From: Alitta virens
Lineage: Eukaryota > Annelida > Polychaeta > Phyllodocida > Nereididae
Length of the DNA: 64,000 bases
NCBI GenBank assembly: GCA_932294295.1
Contig: OW028581.1
Span: forward strand, 13,490,162 to 13,554,161
Direction: 5' to 3'
Shown here: positions 26,201-34,592 of the stretch, piece after piece
Layout: each line of letters begins with the position of its first letter
Position numbering within the stretch: position 1 is the first letter of the stretch
Made by a program: the position numbers and the translations under genes
The notes under the pieces: model-generated
The model's input: only the letters and a program-made list of their open reading frames with translations
Databases searched by the model: none
What the model was told of the DNA's origin: nothing

Positions 26201-26749
26201 CCATCGAATGACTGATGAAGACGTTGTAATTGCGTATTAAATATTAACCACATTTACATTTAGGTCTCATATGCAACTTTCCAATAAGATGTATATTAGC
26301 AAATACTTACACCTGTGGGCTCTCAAAAAATAAAAATAAACACTAAAGTTGATCTATCGACCCAAGATTCCGTAAAATGAGTGTTACTAACAGCAACCAC
26401 CCAGATAGCATTCCAAATCGGTCCAGCATCGTTTCCATGTTGAAACAATTTGAAATGCTATCTGGGCAGTTACCTAACTAGAAGTATTTTTTTACAATGG
26501 CCCAGGAAACACAAGGGATAATATTAATGAGGTCAACTCACAGTAGATGATGATGGCATTGATGATGATGAAGAAGGCGTCGCTGTTCTCCGCCAGGTAC
26601 TTCATCGATGACTCTGACTGGGTCAGTTTCAGCTGCAAGGACTGCGTGAGCTCGACCAGCTGTTGCGTAACGTTGACCAGTTCATCGAGGGACATTGAAG
26701 AGAGTGGGGTGGCCCCTGTGGGCGACCCTGTGCTCATATTTGCGTTCAT
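11056..26749 (-). CDS. AMT: Ammonium transporter, Amt/AMT1 type, 11 coding exons
   Basis: Plasma-membrane channel-like transporter of ammonium. The coding exons, read from high to low coordinates, are 26749-26542, 17553-17464, 17358-17128, 15226-15120, 14497-14363, 13864-13622, 12638-12500, 12097-12003, 11635-11509, 11428-11330 and 11228-11056. All borders are GT-AG and every phase fits, giving 548 residues without a stop. Family hallmarks include [20 protein letters not shown] (about 71-90), the aspartate of DFAGSGVVH (D213), the two pore histidines (H221 and H386 in VHMGGGLWG), HWAWNSNGW (185-193) and the [12 protein letters not shown] tail. The start is the first ATG after a likely acceptor at 26760; a 5' untranslated exon is therefore expected upstream. 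A weaker donor (GTCAGT) ends exon 9. I saw no clear poly(A) signal below 11056. Rh-type proteins lack the AMT tail signature, so Amt is the better call. Confidence 0.93.
11330..11428 (-). CDS. AMT: Amt exon 10 (residues 459-491)
   Basis: C-terminal regulatory tail [20 protein letters not shown]. In plant and microbial Amt proteins this tail couples the subunits of the trimer. The donor is GTGAGTAG. Confidence 0.9.
11509..11635 (-). CDS. AMT: Amt exon 9 (residues 417-458)
   Basis: The last membrane helix ([18 protein letters not shown]) and the start of the cytosolic tail ([15 protein letters not shown]). The donor GTCAGT is the weakest of the gene, but the phase is consistent with exon 10. 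Confidence 0.88.
11755..11955. repeat. (CTGT/CTGTCTGTGT)n and (TA)n microsatellite in Amt intron 8
   Basis: Runs of CTGTCTGT with CTGTCTGTGT variants, then CTATAT and TATATA runs. They create long shadow ORFs (QTDTDR on minus) that are not genes. Confidence 0.9.
12003..12097 (-). CDS. AMT: Amt exon 8 (residues 385-416)
   Basis: Reads [17 protein letters not shown]386 is the second pore histidine. The acceptor is CGTTGCAG and the donor ATG/GTGCGT. Confidence 0.92.
12500..12638 (-). CDS. AMT: Amt exon 7 (residues 339-384)
   Basis: Reads [20 protein letters not shown] and [12 protein letters not shown], the helix and loop before the second pore histidine. The DDPLDA block is diagnostic of the family. 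The donor is GTAAGG. Confidence 0.93.
12861..13500. repeat. 50-bp minisatellite, about 13 copies, in Amt intron 6
   Basis: The unit starts GTCCAAAGAATTACATAT and ends CAGTTCCCCACA. Copies begin at 12861, 12911, 12961, 13011, 13061, 13111, 13161, 13211, 13261, 13311, 13360, 13410 and 13460. One copy has a single-base deletion. Two variants (ATATGG with TTTCATG, and ATATTG with TTCTATG) alternate from 12961 to 13261. The copies are contiguous with no unique spacers, so this is not a CRISPR array. Confidence 0.97.
13622..13864 (-). CDS. AMT: Amt exon 6 (residues 258-338)
   Basis: Reads [20 protein letters not shown], a signature helix, then [12 protein letters not shown] and [15 protein letters not shown]. 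It is the largest exon (243 bases). The donor is ATG/GTACGG. The 50-bp minisatellite lies just after it in intron 6. Confidence 0.93.
14363..14497 (-). CDS. AMT: Amt exon 5 (residues 213-257)
   Basis: Opens with [14 protein letters not shown]213 is the conserved structural aspartate and H221 is the first of the twin pore histidines. It continues through [12 protein letters not shown]. The phase is 0 at both ends. Confidence 0.93.
15120..15226 (-). CDS. AMT: Amt exon 4 (residues 177-212)
   Basis: Reads [18 protein letters not shown], which contains the conserved tryptophan of the pore vestibule. It is only 107 bases long. The acceptor is TTTTTTCAG and the donor CAG/GTAATG. Confidence 0.9.
15301..15627 (+). 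pseudogene. ORF fragment of likely mobile-element origin, antisense in Amt intron 3
   Basis: An open frame of about 90 residues (15280-15570) contains [33 protein letters not shown] and AVRDILIYN, and ends LYFLCTI. An AATAAA at about 15622 follows the stop. The regular codon-like composition and the pattern of leucines and acidic residues look coding, yet it lies antisense inside an intron and has no partner exon. I cannot name the family; a retrotransposed or element-derived 3' fragment is my best reading. Confidence 0.3.
16698..16958. mobile_element. Short MITE-like element in Amt intron 3
   Basis: GGCGGCCCACTAAGAAAACT (16698-16717) is matched in reverse complement at 16940-16958 (AAGTTTTCTTAGAGCGGCC). 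The interior is non-coding. No target duplication was seen. Confidence 0.4.
17128..17358 (-). CDS. AMT: Amt exon 3 (residues 100-177)
   Basis: Holds [13 protein letters not shown] and [20 protein letters not shown] followed by ERCDF, the helix that contributes the outer aromatic gate in Amt structures. The acceptor is CATTTTCAG and the donor GTACGTAC. Confidence 0.92.
17464..17553 (-). CDS. AMT: Amt exon 2 (residues 70-99)
   Basis: A 90-base exon that completes helix 1 and reads [20 protein letters not shown], the most conserved N-terminal block of eukaryotic Amt proteins. The acceptor is TGTTGACAG and the donor GTGAGTAT. Confidence 0.92.
17700..17880 (+). repeat. Fragment of the interspersed element
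   Basis: Carries the arm signature (GAGCAGAACTTGAACACTAA, then ATATGGCCTAGTTGTGCC, then TCAGCTATGTTTTA). It is intronic to Amt and sits 100 bp from exon 2. Confidence 0.6.
17895..18485. mobile_element. MITE rich in ACTCGGC subrepeats
   Basis: The left end TAAAGGCCCTATCTCACATA continues GCCGAGTGA. The right end (18457-18485) is its imperfect reverse complement. The interior is clearly richer in GC than the intron around it, with repeated CTCGGCGTGT and GTCGGCGAGT words. No ORF with motifs is present. A related end occurs at about 29125-29150 (AACTCGGCTATGTGGGAACG). Confidence 0.6.
18755..19150 (+). repeat. Interspersed element fragment carrying a nested MITE
   Basis: Arm signature with TCTGGAGCAGAACTCTAGCA, then GCACTTACCCTAATGAAATT. 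It is split at 18822-18917 by a small transposon. Confidence 0.6.
18822..18917. mobile_element. 96-bp MITE with 7-8 bp target duplication
   Basis: The left end is CACAGGCGCCCTCCAGCAG; the right end, in reverse complement, is CACAGGCACCGTCCAGCTG. GCACTAAT before the element (18814-18821) is repeated at 18917-18924, sharing one G with the terminus. The ends and duplication length fit a hAT-type MITE. It sits inside the arm of the older interspersed element. Confidence 0.8.
19468..19540 (-). repeat. tRNA-like remnant (SINE head or tRNA pseudogene)
   Basis: On the minus strand a perfect B box, GGTTCGAATCC (19485-19475), lies downstream of a loose A-box-like word. Stems of a true tRNA do not form, so I read it as a decayed tRNA-derived SINE or pseudogene, not a functional tRNA. 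Confidence 0.4.
19541..21900. other. Intronic AT-rich sequence of Amt intron 1
   Basis: No gene signal seen. CCCAGATAGCATTACCAATG at about 20047 resembles the end of the small MITE at 26399. The rest is unassigned. Confidence 0.4.
21917..22990. promoter_or_regulatory. Cluster of RFX-like X-boxes and nuclear-receptor half-sites in Amt intron 1
   Basis: Four X-box-like 14-mers fall within 1.1 kb: GTCACCATGGCAAC (21917), GTATCCATGGCAAC (22505), GTTACTATGGCAAC (22846) and GTTGCCATAGAAAC (22977). Between them lie TGAACTTTGACCC (22087-22099), a DR1-like site, and three TGACCY half-sites each 4 bases apart (22622-22647). RFX factors bind such inverted half-sites, often at genes of ciliated cells. 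This may be an intronic enhancer; an old repeat that carried the same words is the alternative. Confidence 0.35.
23000..25700. other. Unassigned part of Amt intron 1
   Basis: Short ORFs are present on both strands, none with a motif, splice context or coding-like composition that I trust. Confidence 0.4.
25729..25761. repeat. (CCTAT)n microsatellite
   Basis: About seven perfect copies of CCTAT, next to a short GC-richer stretch (25770-25960) of unknown nature. Confidence 0.9.
26399..26467. mobile_element. Mini foldback element with CCCAGATAGCATT ends
   Basis: ACCCAGATAGCATTCCAAAT (26399-26418) and its near-perfect reverse complement ending at 26467 bracket a loop of about 30 bases. The same terminus is seen at about 27537 and 20047. 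Confidence 0.6.
26542..26749 (-). CDS. AMT: Amt exon 1 (residues 1-69)
   Basis: Starts MNANMSTGS, then a 45-residue hydrophilic head with leucines at heptad-like spacing ([18 protein letters not shown]), then the first membrane helix ([13 protein letters not shown]). The donor is GTGAGTTG and the phase is 1. Upstream, two nearly overlapping acceptors (TTTGCAG) precede the ATG. Confidence 0.85.
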
Positions 26750-27026
26750 CTTCCACTGCAAACCACTGCAAACCAGCAAAACCGATGTTAGAATATCCAA
26801 TAAACTAATATAATGGTCATTACATTTAAACAATTCCACAAAATGCAGATGCTCGCGCGGAACTGTTTTGTAAGGCAAGCCACATACTCTGTCCTTTCGG
26901 CCACTCTGCCAAGTGTGGCCTGTCTAACATTGGCCTGTTTACTCCATACCAAATTGGTATTATACTAATCTTATAGTAGGATGAGAGCACTGGTTCAGAC
27001 GCAACCTAATTAGCATGAATATTTAA

Positions 27027-27226
27027 ATATATATATATATATATATTCCTATCCATTCCTATAGTATAGAATAGAATAGAATAGAATAGAATAGAATAGA
27101 TAGAAAAGAATAGAATAGATAGAATAGAATAGAATAGATAGAATAGAATAGAATAGGATAGGGAAGGATAGGATAGGAAGATAGATAGATAGATAGAAAT
27201 AGATAGATAGATAGATAGATAGATAA
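27027..27226. repeat. (TA)n, (TAGAA)n and (GATA)n microsatellites
   Basis: TA run at 27027-27046, AGAAT-type pentamers at about 27067-27175, GATA tetramers to 27226. They create repetitive shadow ORFs on the minus strand. Confidence 0.95.
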
Positions 27227-27229
27227 GCA

Positions 27230-27345
27230 GTGGTTGACTGATGGGGGAGATCCCATCCATATCGTATTCCATGGGTGGGGTCTTTCACTTGCCTCAACAT
27301 GGATACCGATTACAGGGGACCACCAATGTATGTCATATCCTCTTG
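27230..27345 (-). repeat. SINE fragment
   Basis: Resembles the body of the SINE at 60517: GGGGTCTTTCACTTGCCTCA, then AACATGGATACCGATTACAG, here in minus orientation relative to the tRNA-like head. Confidence 0.45.
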
Positions 27346-28144
27346 TCCATTCTAGAAAGAGTTTTTTTTCTTCTATTCGACCTTTGTTTTTTTTATTGGG
27401 TTACACTGGTTTAGTTAAGTTATACCCAATTATGGCTTGAGTTAAATCCAAACATTCAATTTGTCACATTTGGGTAATTGTAGCAACAGTCAAAGATGTT
27501 TGACTACCAATGAACAAACAGTTCCACTTAAGCTTACCCAGATAGCATTCCAAATCATATCGATACCTCGGCATTGCATATTGACACCTGGGCATTGCGT
27601 ATCGACACCTGGTTGTTGAAATCGTGGCACCTTGCAATAGGCCTATCGAGGTTGCAAATGAACAGGTTGAGACCTGATTGTCCTAATCTTAGCAACACTA
27701 AATTAACACCTGTTAAAACAAATTTTAACTCTTTGACCTCTGGTTGTTTGACCTCTGATACATCTTGCGACAACCATTGGCGGCATGACATCGAGGTCAG
27801 TATCATCCCAAATGACTAAAATTGAAACTAACCTTAACAACCGGGGGAACCACAAACTTCAGCACACTCGCCAGGCCTACGAATGAGCTCAAAGTGCAGT
27901 GTATTCACCATAGAACATGCATTTAAGGTCAGTGTATTCACCACAGAACACGCACTTAAGGCCCGATTCCACCAACGCGGTTTAAGGCTATCTAAACCTA
28001 CCACTGGCAGTGCTATGCATCGCTGCACTCAGCCAGGATTCTGAGCTTGCACTGGTGCCACGCCTTTGTTTTTGTAGTGTCTATTGTATGTGGCTGGATG
28101 TTTTGTAAACTTTGTTATATTATAGGCCTGACTGTTTGATGGGA

Positions 28145-28290
28145 CTCAATAAACCGACTGACTGACTGACTGAACTGGTGACTGACGGACCGACTGAACT
28201 GGTGACTGGCGGACCGCCTGAACTGGTGACTGACTGACTGAACTGGTGACTGACTGACTGAACTGGTGACTGACTGACTGACCGACTGGT
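28145..28290. repeat. (GACT)n-type minisatellite
   Basis: Imperfect units of CTGAACTGGTGACTGACTGA with GACGGACC variants. The minus-strand ORF over it is repeat-encoded. Confidence 0.9.
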
Positions 28291-28651
28291 TCAATAGTTG
28301 ATTCGTTGTAATGTGGCATTCTCTTTGCTGGTTTCATTTTCACTTTACCACTATCAACTAACATCACTGTTATTGGTCCTGTCAGGTGGAGAATATTCAT
28401 AATTAACAATTTTGTTAGTGATGTATCAAACTTATTTGGGACATGTTGCATATACATGGACTGAACTTTCACTGTGCAAAAAAAAAAAGAGGAAGAAACA
28501 CAACTAGATAGAAAAACAAGGAGTCTTGGTTCCGCAGACTGAATAGACCTGTGCATGGCTCGGCTTAGCAGCTAGGTGCCAAATCTGTAATGGTTCTTGC
28601 TCATATGCATGGCAAGTTGACCATGGATGAAGGTTCAATGACCACTAGTCT

Positions 28652-29435
28652 TGTCCAACAAAAGACCAACAACAAGGTACAATGTAAAGGTTTATTCAAA
28701 GCTGAAATAGACCCATAAATGTACAAACAGGTGCAACCTACAGCCCAGGCAGAGTCAGGTGAAGATACAGAGACTGTCTCAATAGTGTGCTAGTCTCATA
28801 ACTAGAAAGGACAAAGCTGTCACAATCTAACATGCACAATGCTGTGCTAGTTTCATAGATACAAGGGACAGATAGCTGTCACAGTGTGAACAGGGGTTGT
28901 GAGATGGCTCACAAGCCTCCAAGTCCAGTATCAAGCCTAAGTGTAGGCTGACAGCAATACTCCCTCAGAGCAGAGACCACCTTGGAGGTCAAAGCCCTGA
29001 CCAGTGTCCACTAGAGCCCAAGAGAGCTCATGTAGAGGCACTGACCTTCATGAGCTACATCCCAGCTGGAAGTACGAATTGGGCCCGAGAAGCGTGTTAC
29101 GTAATACTACGAGTTGACTACGAGAAACTCGGCTATGTGGGAACGGGGCTTTATCGTATCATCATTACGTCTGCCTCTGGGCAGCTGGCCATCTAAGCTG
29201 ACTTAGCTTCCGACACCAGTAGCATTGATTTATTGATGACAGACGCAATTTACTTGTGTGACCGCTGATGCGTAAATGTCAAGGGCTTGGCAATTGTACC
29301 CCACGATCCCACCACCTTTGTATCACGTGCATAGTAGGAATATGGCAATCAGTGATCACATGTTACCATCCACTGCATGATACAGATTCATTCTAAATAC
29401 AAACTAAACGCATGGCACTCATGGGCACCCTGACA
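28652..29435 (-). other. Possible solo LTR or transcript 3' end
   Basis: In minus orientation the segment starts TGTCAGGGTGCCCATGAG and ends TTTTGTTGGACA, with AATAAA about 40 bases before the end (28691-28697 region). Palindromic TGTC...GACA ends and the poly(A) signal fit an LTR. However, no 4-6 bp target duplication is seen. It contains a SINE-like piece at about 29047-29077. Weak call. Confidence 0.22.
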
Positions 29436-29700
29436 CTTTTCAAGGTCATTTGTTCTAGACTATTTCAACCTAATTTTCAGTTAAAATGAAACAGAACTAT
29501 TGCCATAAAAATCAAAAACTGGATCTTTCCTTCACTCTTAAAAAAATGGTCTATTTGTTTCACTGGTACGTGTCTATCCAGAAATTTATAAAACCAGCCA
29601 AGACATTGTTTGTCAAACAATGTCGCATGTTAGCTTTGACGTTGAATGACTAAGGACTAAAAATATATTGAATTTGACAGTCTTATTTACAGAAAATTTT

Positions 29701-29805
29701 ATAGACTTGGAACAAAACTCCAGATGACATCATGTGAATCCAGAACTCTCATTGGTTGATGGACTGCCTGGATTCTCATGACGTCATCTGGAGTTTGTTA
29801 CCTCC
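29701..29805. mobile_element. Foldback element with CRE-like palindrome, copy 1
   Basis: The left arm (29704-29742, CTCCAGATGACATCATGTGA in its centre) pairs with 29769-29802. The right arm contains TGACGTCA (29779-29786), a full CRE site. The loop holds CATTGGTTGA. Confidence 0.7.
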
Positions 29806-30235
29806 GCCATATTCATTTGTTTTTTTAGCAGGATAATTTATCTCTAAAATGTATGAATGGATTTTGATTAAATTTGGTGGGCAAGATGGATAATGCCGAA
29901 CCCTAGAACTCATTAAACTTTGGAGGTGATCCGAATCCTATTCCAGATCCTGGATCCGGAATACTGTTCCAGTATATGCATTCAATTCTTCTGAGCTAAT
30001 CAATTTTGAATTTCATGACCTTCATTCCATTTTATGTTCAAACTCCTCTAGTTAATGGATGCTCTGGATCACACTATGGATCTGGAGACCAGACTAAATA
30101 ATTGATCCCGATCACATTCTGGATACTGGATCCAGAGGACTTTTCACATGATATTTCTAAAGGAACTATTGTGTGAAATAATGTATGGAAACAGATGATA
30201 TCATTAAGAAAAAGTCTTTTTGGATCATTCCAACC

Positions 30236-30800
30236 ACATTTGGCCAACAGCGCACCGGTGCAACAGTAGGCCAAGAGTAGGCCAGTGGTAGCCTAACAGT
30301 AGGCCAACAGTAGGCCAACAGTAGGCGCAACTGGAGTGGGTCTATATATCTAAGAGCAATCCAACCTGCTCTTGGCCAAAAGCGGGCCGAACCGATGTTG
30401 GGCCAACCCTGGGCCAACTTTGAGTTGACATGTTATTTGGCCATCGGTAGGACAGACTGACCTGCTGTTGGCCAAATGTGGACTGAACTGATGTTGGGCC
30501 AACATTAGGCCAACCCTGGGCCGACATTGAATTGACATGTAATTTTGCCATCGGTAGGCCCATGCTACAGTGGCGCTTACCCGCAGGGCCGCACTGATGT
30601 TGGGCAACATGAGGCCAAAGCTGGGCCGATGTTGACATGTCATTTGGCCAATGGTATGTGTGACAGTGGCTGACCTGCCGTTGGCAAATGTGGGCCAACC
30701 AACATTGAGCAAGCTTTGGGCAAAGTTAGACTGATTGGTGCTTCTACAGTCGTCTACACAAACAATGGCCAACACAACACTAGGGTCAAAATGTGAACTG
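30236..30800. repeat. GGCCAAC-type minisatellite
   Basis: Imperfect repeats of GTAGGCCAACA and TTGGGCCAACCCTGGGCCAA over about 550 bp. It gives tryptophan- and proline-rich shadow ORFs on minus. Similar words recur at about 34920-34985 and 12370-12450. Confidence 0.8.
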
Positions 30801-31103
30801 ACATTGAACTAACTGGGTCGGCAGTAATTCCGGTGGGCCTTGGCAGACGTTTGCGCTCTTTGAGTGCCCCCTTCCTTGTTTTTATGAAATTGGCTGAACT
30901 CCTGCCGACAACACTCCACCAGGATAGTTTTCCGATTGTCCTGAGCGGGATATATCTAAGGAAAATGTTATTTAACTCCCTCCTAAAAATCAGGAGTTAA
31001 CTAGTTGCCAGGAATTAGCTACTGTTGTTGCTTATATCCCTCAGGGAACATACATTTTTGTTAACTCCTATTCGGGATAATACTATTACTTACAGCCAAT
31101 TTC

Positions 31104-31232
31104 ATTGACTTGGAAACTAAACACCACAAGACATCATCTGACTTCGGGACTATTATTGGCTGAGGGAATTATTTAAGCCATAGGAGTCCTTAACTCACAT
31201 GATGTCATCGGGAGTTTAATTTCCAAGTCTAT
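31104..31232. mobile_element. Foldback element, copy 2
   Basis: GACTTGGAAACTAAACACC (31107 onward) pairs with 31195-31229 (ending TTCCAAGTC). It shares the ATAGACTTGG terminus and ACATCAT core with the copy at 29701. A CATTGG-like word lies in the loop in both. Confidence 0.6.
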
Positions 31233-31599
31233 GCTTTAAGGCAATCCCTCAAATAATGAGAGTCCTGACCTATGAGATTTGTTTTCAAGTCTATAAATGG
31301 ACTGTTATGCAGTGCATGTATTGTTTGTTTTCATTGAGCAATTCACTTGCCTCGAGTTATAAATTGGCGGTTTCAATGGGAGCTACTTATAAATATCTCA
31401 GACGACTGTAAAAGCACATTAAATTGTTGGCGGCGAATTTATTTTTGCTACATGTATATATCAGCTGATATATCTCTTATCACGCAAGTAATATTTGCTC
31501 AGATGAATAGAAACCTGAATTCGCCTTTGCCATAAGTTATCAAAGTGGTATAATTGCTATAAAAGGACCAATAGAAATGTATACATACACAGTACTCAC

Positions 31600-31830
31600 G
31601 TTTGTCCTTAAGTAAATGTCTGCATGTATCGCCCTTTCGACGTCAGGCGCTCGTTTGCCAGACACTGAAGACGCGACGCTTCAATGCCCAGACGGCCGTC
31701 TTGGCCAGCGTTATGCAAATGAAGTTTGATCAAACATACATGCTGAGCCCTCGTGGCCCCGGACAAGCGCCAGCAAAGACTGCCATTGCCAGGCTACCTT
31801 CAACCCTTGCAGTATCTATCTGTCTATCGC
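31600..31830 (-). promoter_or_regulatory. Candidate 5' untranslated exon or CpG-rich start of Amt
   Basis: A short CpG- and GC-rich island in AT-rich DNA. On the minus strand it ends at CAAAC/GTGAGTACTG, a strong donor at 31599. It has no long ORF (a 19-codon frame only). It lies 4.9 kb upstream of the first Amt coding exon, which is preceded by an acceptor, so it could be the untranslated first exon. This is inference from position and splice signals. Confidence 0.25.
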
Positions 31831-31879
31831 CAGTCAACCATCAGGGGATTTTGGAGAAGGGGTCCTATTTAATGTTATG

Positions 31880-33110
31880 GAACGAGTGCTGGACTTTTAA
31901 AGCACTTATGCCACATAAAGATGTTGGGTATAATTTCGTACAAAAATAAACCTTTAAGGTGTATATGTATTTAAATAAATAATGTTCAAAATAAAAATAA
32001 ATACAAATCTTAAAGGTTTATTTTGTGTGGAATGATACCGATTACTTTTAGTTGGCAACTGAAAGAACTATTAACTATCGATTGCCATTCCTTTCAACAA
32101 GAAGGTATATATATTTATTACCAAACACTTTACATGTGTATTAATTACATAATATCAAGAAAATAATATTAAGCATTAGAGTGCAGTCAATGTCTACGTT
32201 ATATAGAAATTGGTTATTATAAACAAAAACTGCTGACTGGGTTTCTCCATGGTTCAGTGAAATTAAGGGAGTGAGAGAGACGAGAGTGAGAAATCAGTCC
32301 TGCAGGAAAATATTTTGAAAGCAATTAGAGAAGGAACTTACTGTTATGCCTTACATACGAAGAATATGGCAATACTATGAATATTAAATTATAATTGTAT
32401 GCACTTGAATATTCTACAACCTTTTATGGCTGTCATTGCAACGTATGGGATGCTACCTATAGGAAATATGCAGGAAATAACATAATGTTTAGCATTTTTA
32501 CCCCCAGACTTTCAATTATTATGAAAAAAGGAGAAAAAATGTTAAATGTCACTTTAAAAGTGAAATTACTATGATTCACATATGTTATTAGCAAAATTTC
32601 ACTAATGTAGGGATCATAGTGTCTTAATATGGAGGTTTGAAATAGTACCAAATTTTCATATTTTCCCCCTATTATATATCATTAAAGGCCATGAAACCCA
32701 AAAAAAGGCATCTCTGCACTATTTCAGACATATAGTTTTGTATGCATATTTTAATTTTTCTCTAAAATATTGTAAAACACAGCTGAGATATGATGTCAAA
32801 TTAACACAACTATAATAAAATAAACAACCTGAAATTTGTTAGAGCAAGTGCATTTCTGCTCCAGAAGCACAATTTAACACCATTTTCAGCTTTTTTTCCA
32901 AGATTTTCCATTAGTATGAAAACAACACAAACGAATGTCAAAATCAAGTTTGAAAAGTGAAACGATTTTAATTTAGATATCTTATTTACAAAATTTCACT
33001 CATGTAGGGTAAATAGTTTCTTTGGTATGGCTTTTTGAAAAGGCTGGAATTTTCCCTATTTTCCCCTTATTTTGAAAATTCTCTAGTATATACGGCCATG
33101 TATGGTGTAA
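31880..33110 (+). repeat. Interspersed element, second copy (truncated left arm)
   Basis: Begins near TATGCCACATAAAGATGTTG, contains the hairpin, then the tandem body (CTTTAAAAGTGAAATTACTA), and the reversed arm signature at 32770-32880 (TAAAACACAGCTGAGATATG). The outer left arm is missing. Confidence 0.6.
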
Positions 33111-33214
33111 TATTCCGGACAAAATCCTAAAGTACTATTATTATATTAAAAAGGTGGTTTAGGGGGCAGGGGTAGGGGAGGGGGGTGGGCTTGGTGGGGG
33201 TGGCATTGATTCCT

Positions 33215-33510
33215 GTATTTGGTCATTTTTTCATTCAGTCTTTCATTTCAGTTTACATTCATTCTTCCATTCATTCATTCCTGTTTACATTCATTCTTCC
33301 ATCCATTAATTTCTTTATTCATTTCATCCTGAATGTATTCATTTCAAATTTCATTCCTTTGTTCAATAATTCACAAGTTTGATTCATTCATTCTTTTGTT
33401 CGATCATTACCAATTTCATTCCTTGATCAATCATTCAAAACCATTGTTCATTCCTTTGGTCAATCTCTTCCATTCCTGCATTTATTCTTTCATTCTTATG
33501 TTCATTCTTA
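33215..33510. repeat. Degenerate (TTCATTCC)n tract
   Basis: Irregular TTCATTCATTCC words. The phenylalanine- and serine-rich ORFs here are repeat-encoded. A second tract of the same kind lies at 52110-52550. Confidence 0.85.
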
Positions 33511-34039
33511 TATTATATGATCAATGTACCAGACTTATTAAGTCCCTTTCACACTTGTAAGACCAACCTAGACTTGAATTGTCATGACTGATGTCTTGGC
33601 AATAAGGCCGTCCAAGATCACTGCTACAACGCTCCTGCCACCTCGTATGCTTCAATCATATTTTGATATTTGAGATAAGGACTATGCAAAGACTAAACTC
33701 AATAGCTGGCAGAGGCAGAAATCATGATGAAATGACATTTAACCACATGTGTTGAATATTTCCTTACTTTCTGATAGCATGAGCGAGCGCCTTGGATGGC
33801 ACTGAGAATACATACAGAGCCGACTATGGGCATATGTAACTTGGGCAACAATGGCAGATGTGATGATCAGCTGCTGTGGCCATAAGTCTTTGTTCTGTTT
33901 CATGGAATTCTTCCTTTAAAAAGTATATGGATTTGGTGTTTCAATTTCTATCTCTATGATCATGATCATGTGAACTTATTTGACCAGCTGTCAGAGGCAG
34001 ATGTAATGATGAGATGATAAGGCTTGGCATCCAAACCGT

Positions 34040-34115
34040 GTTACACATTTACCTGATCGGTGGCCCTGGGCTTTTTGCTCGCCCCAGCATAGACACTGAG
34101 GACAAGGCACCTCCA
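34040..34115 (-). repeat. SINE fragment
   Basis: GTGTTACACATTTACCTG and CCCCAGCATAGACACTGAGG match the body of the SINE at 34325-34592. The head is missing. Confidence 0.5.
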
Positions 34116-34324
34116 ATTTAAATCAGTTGCCAGAGGCAGAAGTCATGGTGAAATGACAAGAATAGTTCTTTTTATCAGCATATGAGCATGAAACAAATAC
34201 CCCTAGTTAATTAATTCTGACAGCCAAATCATGTCATTGGAAGGCTGACATGCCAATGTTCAGCCAATGTCCCTTGTTACGTAGATAGATAGGTACCTAG
34301 ATAGATAGATATTTAGGTAGATAT

Positions 34325-34592
34325 GGGATGTGTAGCCCTCTAAGGCAAGTGCTTGCTGTATTGAGGGTTGATTGATGAGGTGAGAGAGAGAGGAGGAGTC
34401 CACCCATGTTACACATTTACTTTTACTTGCCTCAGCATAGACACTGAGTACAAGGGTCCGCCAATTTAATGTCTCATCCGAACAACATCCTACTGGGATG
34501 ATGCTCATGAAAGGTTGCCTGGGCCTGGGATTTAACCTGGGATCTTCAGAGGAGCAGGCAAGCATCTTACCACTAGACCACCCAGTTGCAGA
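34325..34592 (-). mobile_element. tRNA-derived SINE
   Basis: On the minus strand an A box TGGTCTAGTGG (34580-34570) and a B box GGTTAAATCCC (34537-34527) are spaced as in a tRNA gene. They are followed by a body with CTCAGTGTCTATGCTGAGGC and GTAAATGTGTAACATGGGTG, ending near AGGGCTACAC. The body matches the copy at 60517, so this is one SINE family. Confidence 0.75.

Noticed and set aside
27006..27300. Three minus-strand ORFs rich in LSIYLSI and LFYSI
   Set aside because: Encoded by AGAAT and GATA microsatellites.
28146..28556. 136-codon minus ORF ending in repeated QSPVQSVRQ
   Set aside because: The C-terminal half is the GACT minisatellite and the rest has no motif.
28652..29435. Confident solo LTR
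   Set aside because: The ends look right but the flanks (AGTCT and CTTTT) are not a target duplication, so it is kept only as a weak call.
30342..30775. Minus ORFs of 118 and 141 codons
   Set aside because: Encoded by the GGCCAAC minisatellite; the periodic WPNVGPTS words follow the repeat.
33185..33560. Phenylalanine-rich + ORFs resembling membrane proteins
   Set aside because: They follow the TTCATTCC repeat; the same happens at 52116-52577.
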